The notes beneath the pieces are model-generated. The model was not told where the DNA came from. It did not search any database and worked only from the letters and a program-made list of their open reading frames with translations. Below, one piece after another: positions 11,541 to 21,123 of a DNA stretch of 64,000 nt. Position 1 is the stretch's first letter; each line of letters starts with the position of its first letter. Source of the DNA: Acanthosepion esculentum (lineage: Eukaryota > Mollusca > Cephalopoda > Sepiida > Sepiidae); contig OZ038517.1 of NCBI GenBank assembly GCA_964036315.1, forward strand, positions 50,806,455 through 50,870,454, read 5' to 3'. The position numbers were made by a program, and so were the translations under genes.

Positions 11541-11542
<2 letters not shown>
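10663..11542 (-). mobile_element. Chimeric mariner-like element with two 5' termini
   Basis: Both ends carry the same terminus: GTTTCAATAGCTTGGACTGATTTTAAATATGAATTAAG on the left and, reverse-complemented, GTTCCAATAACTTAGAGTGATTTTAAATGTGAATTAAG on the right. Inside each is the same start of the transposase ORF (ATGGAAAGATTAACAATCAAAC at 10725 on + and its partner at about 11430 on -). The element is therefore built from two head-to-head 5' ends, and the 3' terminus is missing. Confidence 0.7.
10769..11452 (-). pseudogene. Mariner-type transposase, frameshifted and 3'-truncated
   Basis: Reading leftward from about 11430, the N-terminus M-E-R-L-T-I-K-Q-R-V-K-V-I-E-A-Y-Y is a helix-turn-helix start. 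A second DNA-binding part with R-P-N-E-S-G-I-R-K-I-V-H-K-F and then S-A-E-N-I-A-A-V follow. After a frameshift near 11080-11230, T-L-H-R-I-L-T-K and A-D-H-L-E-R-C-T-F-V-N-W-V appear. A second shift near 10990-11015 leads to H-L-G-G-F-V-N-K-Q-N-R-R-I-W and P-Q-K-V-T-F-W-C. The latter are conserved landmarks around the first catalytic Asp of mariner/Tc1 transposases. Near 10800 the frame runs into the inverted 5' terminus (K-F-G-C-P-F-S is antisense of that start), so the rest of the catalytic core is gone. It is inactive. Confidence 0.75.

Positions 11543-11600
<58 letters not shown>
11543..11600. repeat. (TA)n microsatellite
   Basis: A TA run separates the mariner end from the palindrome that follows. 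Confidence 0.95.
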
Positions 11601-11605
<5 letters not shown>

Positions 11606-11849
11606 ATTAATTGATTTAAAATATGTTTTTTTCGCTACACAGTGATACCATGTTTCAGAAATGGAAGCTAAAGCCCCTGAATTTAATTTTGTTATTAAAC
11701 CAAAAACAATTCGCTTGACGAAGAAATGGAACTAATGTTTTTGGTTTAATAACAAAATTAAATTCAGGGGCTTTAGCTTCCATTTCTGAAACATGGTATC
11801 ACTGTGTAGCGAAAAAACCATATTTTAAATCAATCAATTAATTTATAAT
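11600..11849. repeat. Large near-perfect palindrome (108-bp arms)
   Basis: Left arm 11600-11708 and right arm 11736-11849 are reverse complements apart from a few mismatches and one 4-nt indel. Each arm has GGGGCTTTAGCTTCCATTTCTGAAACATGG, and the centre is ATTCGCTTGACGAAGAAATGGAAC. On the + strand, TTGACGA-AGAAATGGAA and TTCCATTTCT-GAAAC form a hammerhead-like layout (long stem II), though the first core base is not canonical. A single-arm copy lies at 36078-36215, and a related block sits at the 3' end of the Penelope element (22680-22800). Confidence 0.8.
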
Positions 11850-11947
11850 ATTAATGCTCTGTAAATTTACATTGAGCACTATTGTGTAAAAATAAAAATA
11901 TCTATAAGAACACCGGATTTTATATCTTACTGTTCTTTCTTTTTATT

Positions 11948-11949
<2 letters not shown>

Positions 11950-12021
<72 letters not shown>
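11950..12021. repeat. (TA)n microsatellite
   Basis: About 36 TA units with one interruption at the start. Confidence 0.95.
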
Positions 12022-12024
<3 letters not shown>

Positions 12025-12025
<1 letters not shown>

Positions 12026-12330
12026 AGTACCACACTAGATTGGCAGCAAAGTTACAGTTGAAATGGCTAGATGTAACTGGAAGTTCAGTGCTAACATTTT
12101 CTTCTATCGTGCTTCTCACTTGTAGAACTCTCTTCCGGCTTTTTGCTTCTCAGTACACTTTGATCTTCAAAAATTTAAATGCAATGTCAAGTGTTATCTT
12201 TGGTCTACTTAATTCTTTTTCTTTTATTATTCTCTTTCCTTAATAATGTTTTTCTTTTTCTCCTATTCTCTCACACACAGAAACACGTTGCATCTTAGTG
12301 GCTTTATTGCCTTGCTTAGGGATGAAATGA
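12025..12330 (+). mobile_element. LINE family A 3'-end fragment
   Basis: One frame gives N-S-L-P-A-F-C-F-S and F-D-L-Q-K-F-K-C-N-V-K-C-Y-L, the reverse transcriptase C-terminal tail of family A. The 3' UTR then ends in GTTGCATCTTAGTGGC and GCCTTGCTTAGGGATGAA. It is decayed. Confidence 0.65.
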
Positions 12331-12404
12331 ATTACAAAATATTCTCTTCTTGATTTTCTCTGTCTTTCTACGGTGAAATCATTGTCAGTGCATTTATATT
12401 AGAT

Positions 12405-12518
12405 ATATAATAGCCCTAGTCTATAAGTAATGCTTCCCTTCATTCCTGACCACTGACAATCTCTTCCTTCCAGGTTTACAATGAATTTTTATAGTAAAAT
12501 CATTAGTAATGGATTTAC

Positions 12519-12520
<2 letters not shown>
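12405..12520. repeat. Dispersed ~110-bp repeat
   Basis: ATTCCTGACCACTGACAATCTCTTCC and AAAATCATTAGTAATGGATTTACAT recur at 13440-13560 in direct orientation. Identity of the parent element is unknown. Confidence 0.55.

Positions 12521-12571
<51 letters not shown>
12521..12571. repeat. (TA)n microsatellite
   Basis: TA run. Confidence 0.95.
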
Positions 12572-12575
<4 letters not shown>

Positions 12576-12642
12576 GAAATATAGTCTTAAAGTGTGCTAT
12601 ATTTATGGGATAGTGCTCAATATCAGAGATAGTGTGTGTAAA

Positions 12643-12779
12643 TATAAAAGTGAACCTAGAAGTCAACACTTAGAGGCGACAGTCTGTTTCATGCTAGATG
12701 CAATCGTCAGGCAACTTGCCTGACGATTGCATCTAGCATGAAACAGACTGTCGCCTCTAAGTGTTGACTTCTAGGTTCA

Positions 12780-12787
<8 letters not shown>
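12643..12787. repeat. Perfect-looking 72-bp palindrome with hammerhead core
   Basis: Left arm 12643-12714 and right arm 12716-12787 are reverse complements around a single central C. On the + strand of the right arm CTGACGA (12720-12726) is followed by TTGCATCTAGCAT, GAAAC (12740-12744) and AGAC-TGTC (12745-12752). This satisfies the hammerhead core C-U-G-A-N-G-A / G-A-A-A / U-H. Predicted stem III is ACA:UGU and cleavage would fall after 12752. Stem II is short with a U-U mismatch at its base. By symmetry the - strand of the left arm holds the same motif. Related copies are at 22893-23000 and 25108-25195. Confidence 0.7.

Positions 12788-12820
<33 letters not shown>
12783..12820. repeat. (TA)n microsatellite
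   Basis: TA run between the palindrome and the Tc1/mariner element. Confidence 0.95.
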
Positions 12821-12821
<1 letters not shown>

Positions 12822-12822
<1 letters not shown>

Positions 12823-13392
12823 TGTAACAGGAAAATTGTCCAATTGTTAGATTCAGCTTTGAACCGTTGTATCTTAGATAAGATTAAAGATATCTTACTG
12901 GAATTCTTTGAGGTTTTTACAACACTCTACTTTGAACAATAGGAATGTATTTAGCTCTAAATTGAAATGCTGATCTCTCTTGCTGTTGTGACCTCCTGAT
13001 CCTGTTTTCCTCTCTACTGTTCTGTCTTTTTTTAAACTTATTGACGATTCTCTGGATGGTTTTTGAATGGACTTTCAAGATGGAAGCCAGAGTATAAATG
13101 CTGGTACCATTACTGAAGGCCTGAATGATTTTTTTCCTCTCACCGTTATTCAGTTGGGAAAACATAGTAGGGCTGACACAAAATGGTTTTAACCTGTTCT
13201 CTTTCTAGCTGAATAACTGAAAAAGGTTTTTCGGTGATTCTTACAACAAATGGTGTCAAGAGGACTTATCTGAAAACCTGGAAAAAAGAAACTCAATTAG
13301 TTTAGTGTTTTTTTTTTTAGGTATTAAACATTTTGTGGGATGGACAATTATTTCATGCTATTATATGATTTGGACAATTTTGTTGTTACACC
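12822..13392 (-). mobile_element. Tc1/mariner-like non-autonomous element
   Basis: Terminal inverted repeats are GGTGTAACAGGAAAATTGTCCAA on the left and TTGGACAATTTTGTTGTTACACC on the right. The ends are flanked by TA-rich DNA, as expected for TA-targeting transposons. Total length is about 570 bp, far too short for a full transposase gene of about 1 kb. Confidence 0.8.
12917..13165 (-). pseudogene. Transposase N-terminal remnant (HTH)
   Basis: This 82-residue frame starts M-F-S-Q-L-N-N-G-E-R-K-K-I-I-Q-A-F-S-N-G. It continues with V-H-S-K-T-I-Q-R-I-V-N-K-F-K, a helix-turn-helix DNA-binding signature of Tc1/mariner transposases. No catalytic DDE/D region follows before the right TIR. The remnant sits centrally in the TIR-bounded element, so the element is an internal-deletion derivative. 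An intact N-terminal domain could still bind TIRs, but expression is unsupported. Confidence 0.65.
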
Positions 13393-13404
13393 CAGTATAT
13401 ATAT

Positions 13405-13955
13405 TAATGCAAGCAATTCTGATAGAATAGGGGTATTACACCCCTATTCTGTCAGTAACACTACCATTAATTTCTGACCACTGACAATCCCTTTCTTCCT
13501 AATTTTAAATACATTTTTTATTTTAAAATCATTATTAATGAATAATTTGTATCTAATAGCTCTATTCTCACAGAAACGTTTTTCTATGCACAACATGATG
13601 AATAATTGACGATTGGTTTGTTTTTTTGTTTTTATGGTGGCGGAAGGGCTAACCTTATTGACCTTTCGTAAGATCTTAAAGCCAAAATTGGATCTTGGAT
13701 TGTGCAAAGTTGCTTAGAACACCCGTAGTTCCCAAGGATACCAGGATTGATGCTGTTTCACTCTGGGGATCAAAGAAGAACCCGTGCTTTCAGCGGGATT
13801 TGACCATAAGAAGAAGAATTGAATAATAATTGACTAAACTTGGTGAACTCAAACTATCTGAAAAATTAAAAAAAAACCATAATCAATCATTAATTTTTAT
13901 TTTTCTCCTGCAACCAGAAATATTCCATTTTTATTTCTTTTAATCATTTCACGCG
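13405..13955. other. Spacer with small palindrome and second copy of ~110-bp repeat
   Basis: GATAGAATAGGGGT-ATTAC-ACCCCTATTCTGTC (13421-13453) is a 14-bp-arm palindrome. 13440-13560 repeats 12405-12520. The remainder is unrecognised. Confidence 0.5.
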
Positions 13956-14760
13956 AATCAAGGCAATAAAGCCACTAAGACGCACAGTGTTACTGAGTGT
14001 GAAAGAATATAAGAAATAGAAAAACATTATCAAGGAGCAAGAACAATAAAAGAAACAAGAATTCAGAAGATAAAAATAACGATTGGCATTGCATTTAATT
14101 TTTTGAAGATCACATTTGACTGGGAAGCAAGAGACTGGAAGACGGTTTCACAAGCGATAATTATGGTAGAAGAAATTGTTAGCATAGAACTTATGGTTAC
14201 GTGTAAACATTTCAACTGTAAAACGATGAGACCTAGCTGCCAATCTAGTATTGTGCTTACATTCATAAAGTCTAGGCACCTAAGAGGAAAGATCACCAGA
14301 ACAAACAACATGAAAATATTTATAGAAATGGCAATTATTATTAAAATATTTTTAAAAAGCACTATATTACGACGGTGGGAAATTGACTGAAGCCGAGATG
14401 GCAAGTCAGTACAAATGACACTGCAGATTCTTCTTTGGATTTTATCAAGACTCTCTAACTATATAGCAGCAGCACTGGAAGCATGGACAAATGGTAAACT
14501 TATAAATAGGTAAGCTAGTTTTGGTCGAGAAAAATTGTCTAACACGGCATAGTGAACCGACTTTCCTAGCAGCAGACCTAACAATTGATTCAATATAATC
14601 TTTCCCACTTCATGTCAGCGGAAAACATTAGCCCGAAAAGGTGCCATGAGCCACTCTCCTGGAGGTTAGCATCAGCCATACTGATGGAAGTCAGAAAGCG
14701 TTCTCCCAGGTGATTTGCTTGTGTCAAAAATACTTCAAACTAAGTGAAGGAAGAGTCTGA
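13955..14760 (-). pseudogene. LINE family A reverse transcriptase C-terminal relic
   Basis: Reading leftward, frames give S-I-V-R-S-A-A-R-K-V-G-S-L, then P-S-R-L-Q-S-I-S-H-R-R-N-I-V-L-F, and finally C-N-V-K-type tail residues. The LINE 3' terminus GCGTCTTAGTGGC..TTATTGCCTTGATTCGCGTGAA ends it near 13955. It corresponds to the C-terminal part of the copy at 46371-47500, with frameshifts and stops throughout. Confidence 0.65.
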
Positions 14761-14819
14761 GTAGCCTTCACATCAGTGGGTAGCTGTAGGAAAAGTTTGT
14801 CCTCATAAACGGATTCCAG

Positions 14820-15885
14820 TGTTGTCATTGCCGTCTTCTGTGTGCTATGCCTCTTTAAGCCTTGGGTGATCGTAATTCTCCACAAGTTCCTGTACTTTGT
14901 AGTCCGCAGTAAAACTTTTAATCCCTGTTCTGTCAGACATTTACACCATCTTATTTAAGTAGGTTATACACTGCTTTCCACTGTCCCTCTTTCCTTCAAT
15001 ATGTCCTGTGAGTGTCAAATTTTCCAAGCCCTCTTTCCTCATTATGTACCCGAGAAATTTCAGCTATCTCTTTCTGAGGCTAAGTATAAATGTTCTTTTT
15101 TGTCCACATTTTCTCTCAAAGTTTGTTGTTGCACATGTATTCAGCCGGTGATATTCTCAGCATCCTTCTGCAGAGCTGCATTTCCGTTGCCTCACGTCTC
15201 TTCTCCACCTGCATTTGCCGCCATAGAGGGGGACTGATATTGCATAACAGTTCAATACTGTCTTCTTTGTTGCCAATTAAATTTTACTGTTTCTTAATAC
15301 ATTGCTTGGCTTTTGGAAAACATCTTTCAACATCCCAATGCACGTTCAGACTTAGATGTCCCATTTTTCCCGCCCTCTGTTAAAACACTTCATAGATAGT
15401 TAAATTTTTGAACTCGTTTAATTTTGATATCTACAATTTCTAATTCACATGTTGGTCAGTTCTTTTTGCTGACAGCCATACATTCTGTCTTCTTACAATT
15501 GATGCTTAGTCCTTTCTTCTGGCTTTCCTTTGCTGCCTTCTGTGTCGGAAATCCAGTAGTTTCCTTTCCATGTCTATCAATACTATGTCATCTGTATATC
15601 TAATATTGTAGTCACCAATAATAAATCCCGGTAGGACTACTACTGCTCTCAGGATTGCTTCACTGAAAAGATTGAAGTAGTCTGGCGAGAAGACACACCT
15701 GTGTCTTATGGCCCTTTATATTTTTGCATATATACTGAATCCATTTTCTATCCTCGTGTAGACGGTTTGTTTCCAGTATAGGTTCTGGATTATTCTGATA
15801 TCCTCCTCAGATAAATCCAGATTACCTTGTAGTTTTATTGGGGCTGAGTTATTGATTATTAAACAAACGTGGGTAATTGTGCCCG
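14820..15885 (-). pseudogene. RTE-like LINE reverse transcriptase relic
   Basis: From about 15885 leftward the - strand encodes S-E-E-D-I-R-I-I-Q-N-L-Y-W-K-Q-T, then H-R-C-V-F-S-P-D-Y-F-N-L-F-S-E-A-I-L-R and N-I-R-Y-T-D-D-I-V-L-I. The Y-T-D-D box is the reverse transcriptase active site (usually Y-A-D-D). Further on, E-A-T-E-M-Q-L-C-R-R-M-L-R-I-S is a landmark of RTE-type LINE ORFs whose C-terminus often reads K-F-L-G-H-I-M-R-K-E-G-L-E. Several frameshifts and stops break it. The same family recurs at 28880-30350. Confidence 0.75.
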
Positions 15886-15894
15886 CAGTAAGTC

Positions 15895-16310
15895 GTAATG
15901 TCAAAAGGACAGTTTTCCCCATGAAGCTGCTTTTTTTAACTACCGTCACTCTTCGGTAATGTCTATTGTTTTAAAAAGCGATGGTTAGGAGTGGAATAAA
16001 ACCTAAACATATGATGAAAGTGAATTTATACATTTCTTTGTTCTTTAGAAATTACAACGAAAATATTAAATACTATTTATTTATTAGATTGTTTATTTTA
16101 TTAAGAATAATTTATATTTACAGGATTAATATGTGAACCAACTTCAATTCAATATTTATCATTTACCAATTTATAAAGAAATGAATAGGAAAACAATTTT
16201 TTTTATTCATAAATTTATAAAAAAAAAATTACTAAATTATAAAAATATGTGAAGCAACTATAATGAAATCTTTATCATTTACCATTTTATAAAGTTTGAA
16301 TCGATTATGT
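15895..16310. mobile_element. MITE family M, partial copy
   Basis: The left terminus GTCAAAAGGACAG..TATTGTTTTAAAAAGCGATGG..GGAATAAAACCTAAACATATGATGAAAGTG is followed by the family interior up to TTTATAAAGTTTGAATCG. The right half is missing. Confidence 0.65.
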
Positions 16311-16690
16311 ATTACATATGATTCATCTTCTTTTTAGATATTTTTCCGCAACACTTCGTTTTGTTTTTCTTTCTGCCTTCCATTTCTTTATTTTATTTCT
16401 CTTTAAATCTATTCTCTATTTTTTTTTTCTTTTTTGTTTTTCGTTGTGTACTTTTTTATGTTGGGGTAAAGTTTTTAACCTTTTTAGGTAAAGTTTAATC
16501 TTTGTGTATGCAAAAAAAAATGATGTGTCAAAGAGAGGTTTTTCTTGGCTTTGGCTGGGTAATTTCAAAATAGTATCAGTTCAAGAGAGAGCTAGCAGTA
16601 CCTCTCCTTTGAGAGTGCACTGGGGCCATTACAGCATACCTGAGACTTGTTGAGGAGGCTTAAGTTATTTTTCTACAGTATTGCCGTGAA
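16310..16690. other. Unannotated T-rich interval
   Basis: I see no recognisable feature. Confidence 0.4.
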
Positions 16691-17090
16691 ACCTCGTGTC
16701 ACTACGTCAACAATGATTATTGCTTTAAAAAGCGATGATTAGGATTGGAATAAAATTTAAACATATGATGAAAGTGAATTTATACATTTCTTTGTTCTTG
16801 AGAATTTGCAACAAAAATATTAAATACTATTTATTTATTAGATTGTTTATTTTCTTAAGAATAATTTAAATATTTACAAGATTAATATGTGAAGCAACTA
16901 TAATTCAATATTTATCATTTACCAATTTATAAAGAAATAAATATGAAAATAATTTTTTATTCATAAATTTATTAAAAAAAAATTACTAAATTATAAAAAT
17001 ATGTGGACTAATTATAATGAAGAAATCTTACCATTTTATAAAGCTTGAATTGATTGGCAAATGAGCCTGTGTTTGGTTAACAATTCCAAT
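16690..17090. mobile_element. MITE family M, partial copy
   Basis: It is very similar to 15895-16310 (TTTAAAAAGCGATGATTAGG, CATATGATGAAAGTGAATTTATAC, CATTTTATAAAGCTTGAATTGATTGGC). The right terminus is replaced by unrelated sequence. Confidence 0.65.
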
Positions 17091-17214
17091 GAACATAATT
17101 CACCAGCTTCACCAATTGTTTATTTTTCTTTTAATCAAGTTGCTTAGTGTCTATTATTCATTGAAGATTTTTTCATCCGTCAACACTTGGCTGACAATAA
17201 ATAACACAAAAATT

Positions 17215-18190
17215 TTGAAATGGTGTCATGACATCAAACATCTTTGTGGGTGCTGAATCTGAAAATAACCTTACTTTTTCTTAGCTACTGTTATAAAACC
17301 CATAAAAGTGAATTTATACATTACTTTGTTATTTAGAATTTACAACAGAAATATTAAACACTACTTATTTATTAGTGCTGTATAAGAGTAAGTGTCATTG
17401 CCGACACTTTTTTTTTGCAACTAGATCACCAGTGAGTAACACGGGTAATTCCATTATTAAGTAGATCACATGATCATAAAGGAAGTGAATAAATAGGAAG
17501 TAGCGTGATGACTATACGATCACTGTTCACTCTTCTTGTATATCCACTATTGCTATATGTTCACTCTCTCTACTCTACTACTATACGGATTATGATTCTC
17601 TTCTAATCATTATACTATTTGGCGATTACTACTTGGACAAGTATTACTATTGCGGATATTATTGGAAGGTGTTACTACTAGTACCAGTGTCTACAAAGTC
17701 TCAAATATAACAAGCATTTTTGGAAGTGATAGCGAGCTTTTGCTTGACATTGCAAAAGTGACAAGGGAAGCCATCCAACATCACTAATATTAGATTGTTT
17801 ATTTATAAGAATAATTTTATATTTACAACATTCTAAACACTAATACAATTAAAACTAACACCATACAATATTTATCATTTACCAATTTACTATATTATTA
17901 AAATAGGTGAACCAACTATAAGGAAATCCTTATTTACAATTTTATAAAGTTTGAATCATTTGGCAATTATCTGATGTTTTGCTAATCATTCCAATAAATA
18001 ATATAATAGCATAAATAAAGAATCTAATGAATAATGTTTATTATTTTTGTTGTCAATTCTCAAGAACCAAGAAAATATATAAATTCAGTTCTTATTCCAA
18101 TTCTAATCATCGTTTTCTAAAACAATAAACATTGCCAAAGAGTGAAGGTAGTTAAAAACACGATGTCATGGGGAAAAAACCATTATTGTG
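17215..18190. mobile_element. MITE family M copy split by an insertion
   Basis: Left part 17280-17371 and right part 17789-18190 are contiguous in other copies. The right terminus TTCTAATCATCGTTTTCTAAAACAATAAACATTGCC is clear. The 17372-17788 segment interrupts it. Confidence 0.65.
17372..17788 (+). mobile_element. Probable solo LTR
   Basis: This ~417-bp segment interrupts the MITE; ATTAG flanks it on both sides (a candidate 5-bp target duplication). It starts with TG and has a TATA-like AATAAATAGG at about 17490 followed about 30 bp later by ATCACTGTTCACTC, a plausible LTR promoter and initiator. The 3' end does not show a clean CA, and no internal retroelement genes are present. It could instead be another non-coding insertion. 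Confidence 0.4.
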
Positions 18191-18740
18191 GGCACATTTA
18201 TCCGTGTTTGCCAATTATTGTTTTTACCCCCCCTCATCACCGCCCTGAGAATTTGTTGCAACGATTTGGGGAAATGAAAGATTTGACAGGTTTGTCGCAT
18301 TACTTCTGACCATGTTATATCACAGCTTGTGAAACTGCTTATAAATTTCTGAAGCTAAAAATATCATTAATGCAGTTGTTTCTGTATATGTAGCATTGTC
18401 CAGCACTGACCTCCCCACACGATTAACAGCCATTATCAGTATACCTGAAGGAGAGTCTGATCACTGGCTTCCTCTTCAAAAGGCTGACTCATAAATGAAT
18501 CCAGCACAGTGTGTGTGTGTGTGTGTGTGATTTTTTTTTTTTAAGCGCTTCATAAATCCCTAATGAGTTATATAAAGAACAGATGTTTTTCAGTGCAGAA
18601 CGTCTTGCACAAGTGACGGTGACGTTAATCATTAGCCTTTTGCATAATGACAACCAACAATCAATCATTGATCAAGACCAGCCACAGTCCAGATTATAGT
18701 CGTTGTAAACTCCACGATCCTTACATTAGCTGCATAGCAT
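18190..18740. other. Unannotated interval with (TG)n
   Basis: A (GT)n run lies near 18509-18530. Nothing else is recognised. Confidence 0.4.
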
Positions 18741-19255
18741 GTGCTTCGCCAGGGCTACATGCAGTTTTTGAATTCAGAGTTGTCCTTCACTTATGTTGGT
18801 TGCCTCTCAAGGCTAAAGAGCCCAGTCTGCCCTACTATTTAACCATAGTTGGAGATTTTGAATTCTGCTCTACTGTTTACCCATACTTGGAGATTTTGAA
18901 TTCAGAGTTGTCCTTCTCTTATGTTGGTTGCCTCTCAAGGCTAAAGAGCCCAGTCTGCCCTACTATTTAACCATAGTTGGAGATTTTGAATTCTGCTCTA
19001 CTGTTTACCCATATTTGGAGATTTTGAATTCAGAGTTGTCCTTCTCTTATGTTGGTTGCCTCTCAAGGCTAAAGATCCCAGTCTGCCCTACTATTTAACC
19101 ATAGTTGGCGATTTCGATTTCTGCTCTACTGTTTACCCATACTTGGAGATTTTGAATTCAGAGTTGTCCTTCTCCTATGCTGGTTGCCCCTCAAGGCTAA
19201 AGAGCCCAGTCTGCCCTAATATTTAACCATAGTTGGAGGTTTGAATTCAGGGTTG
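18740..19255 (-). repeat. 128-bp tandem repeat derived from a SINE body
   Basis: GAATTCAGAG recurs at 18770, 18898, 19026 and 19154, exactly 128 bp apart. Each unit holds (in - sense) AACTATGGTTAAATAGTAGGGCAGACTGGGCTCTTTAGCC, matching the SINE body CAGCTATGGGTTAAATAGCAGGACATACTGGTCCC at 38814. Each 128-bp unit consists of an 89-bp block plus a 39-bp partial duplication of itself. Confidence 0.8.
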
Positions 19256-19400
19256 ATTTTCTCTGGGACTGGTTACCACCCAAGGATATAGGACACAGTC
19301 TGTTCTGCTATTTAACCATAGCTGAGGGGAGAAAAGATGGATTCATACCTTTGTCAAGGGAATTTGCACGTAAGTGAATGGAACAAACTCAACTGAAATT
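19255..19400 (-). mobile_element. SINE body copy adjoining the tandem repeat
   Basis: In - sense it holds GGTATGAATCCATC..CAGCTATGGTTAAATAGCAG..ACTGTGTCC..GGTAACCAGTCCCAG, the same module as at 785-950 and 38760-38890. Confidence 0.6.
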
Positions 19401-20160
19401 CAATCCAAGCTGCTATTCATCATGCTTCCAGCGAACAGCAGTTTTGTTAAGCTCACTTCATCTATATAATAAATGCAAATGTCAGTGTGTCACACTTTTT
19501 CAACTTTACTCTTAGAGGCCGCAGCCCAACATATCATACCATGCTGGAATCAGTCTGACTCTGTGAGCAAATTACAAACATCCTGGGACAGATCTGGACC
19601 TGCAATCCTGAAATTTTGGAGTCCCAAGTTTTAATTACTGTGATTGTTTTGGGCGGGTTTTTTTTTTGTTTTTTGTTTTTTTAACGTGATTTTTTGCAAC
19701 AAAGTTTTTTGTACAATAACAGTTTTTATAACTTTGAAATAATTTGGGAAAAATTGAAATTAATTGCGAAATCCAGCAAATGTCACCCATGAAATAAAAA
19801 TAATTACTGGCAAGGAAAGTAAGGACGTACATACATCAAACTGTCTTTAAATTAAGTGGCGTCAGAAGAATTATCATTGAACTTTTAAAAGTTAAGCTCA
19901 AATATTAATGCAATTCTTAAATGCAGTGATTAATTTTGAGTTGTTCTGTAGTTTATTGTTGCCTATCGCATCTACTCCTCCCGACCTATTGTGATGAAGG
20001 CCCAATCAAGAGCCCTCCACTGCAGCTAGCTTTTGGATAGGACAGCTTTTAAGCTAATTAATCATAAAGCTGTTTTTTCAGGGAGTGCCACTTAAATAAA
20101 TGACATTTGGCTTAGCTGTAGTTGTTTATATAGAAATGTCTGCATGTACTAATAATCTGC
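19400..20160. other. Unannotated interval
   Basis: At 19450-19640 there is a block beginning CATCTATATAATAAATGCAAATGTCAGTGTGTC, which resembles a 5' end common to some Helitrons, but no matching 3' end was found. The rest is unrecognised. Confidence 0.4.
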
Positions 20161-20620
20161 ATATATACTTGGTTGGTTGATATTTTTTTTATATATGTCT
20201 ACTATTCTTAGTTTATTTAATGTTGAATTTTATATGAGGCACCCATTGAGGTTCAAACTGGCAACTCAATCCTGACAGTCAACCAGACTGGCATATCTTA
20301 CCATAACCCCCCCTCCCAAAATACTGAATTACATATTTATGTTGGTTGATTTTTAATTTCAACCCTTGTTGCATTACTGAACATCAAGTTTTACATAGGG
20401 TACCCAATGAGGATCAAACTCACTATTCAGTAGAGATGATCAACCAGACTATCTTTGCTAAATATAACCTTATTCTGATGGACCTATTCAATTAAGTTGG
20501 TTGATTTTAAGATATGTCAATCCTTGTTGGTTTATTTAATGTTGGATTTTGCAAAGGGCACCAAGTGAGGATTAAATTCATTATCTCGTAGTCAACCACC
20601 TGCCTCAATAATCATTACAC
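20160..20620. repeat. Three diverged ~160-bp tandem units
   Basis: GGTTGGTTGAT/GTTGGTTGATTTT, TTTATTTAATGTTGAATTTT and GGGCACC..TGAGG.TTAAA.T recur in three consecutive degenerate copies. The phrase resembles the - sense VNTR-retroposon tail but is too diverged to assign. Confidence 0.5.
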
Positions 20621-20624
20621 CAAG

Positions 20625-20662
<38 letters not shown>
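20620..20662. repeat. (GT)n microsatellite
   Basis: GT run. Confidence 0.9.
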
Positions 20663-20665
<3 letters not shown>

Positions 20666-21024
20666 CAATGTGGACATAAAAATCAGCATTTTATGGTGAT
20701 AGTCTGTTTCACAGTTAATTGTTAATACCCCATGATGAGTGAATGAACAGGTCCGTCTATGAAGCTCTGGAGTCAGGGATGCTGAAGGTAACATCGATCA
20801 ACTAAGTGACAAACTTTTTACTTTTATTAATCCTATTAATGCTCTGTCTCTGATATCGAGCACTTTATTGTAAAGACTTCTTGACTTGAATATCTTTCCT
20901 CTCAGTATCCAACTAACAGCATGCTATCTTTGATATCGCTTAAATATATATAATTAATACAAGTAAAAGGCTTGTCACTTAACTGATTGATGTTACCTTT
21001 AAATTATAAATTATCTTTCTAATC

Positions 21025-21117
21025 TTGTACAGTATAAACAGACCGACAAGGTCCGAAGATTCTATCTCTGGACTCTGCAGAATCTTCGGACCTTGTCGGT
21101 CTGTTTATACTGTACAA
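21025..21117. repeat. Perfect 39-bp-arm hairpin
   Basis: Arms 21025-21063 and 21079-21117 are exact reverse complements (TTGTACAGTATAAACAGACC outermost) around a 15-nt loop ATCTCTGGACTCTGC. The right arm abuts the start of the Penelope-like element, suggesting a terminal-repeat structure of that element. Confidence 0.9.
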
Positions 21118-21123
21118 CTTAAC

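Noticed and set aside
19450..19640. Second Helitron
   Set aside because: Only a 5'-like TCTATATAATAAATGC start was seen. No CTRR end with hairpin was found downstream, so no element is claimed.
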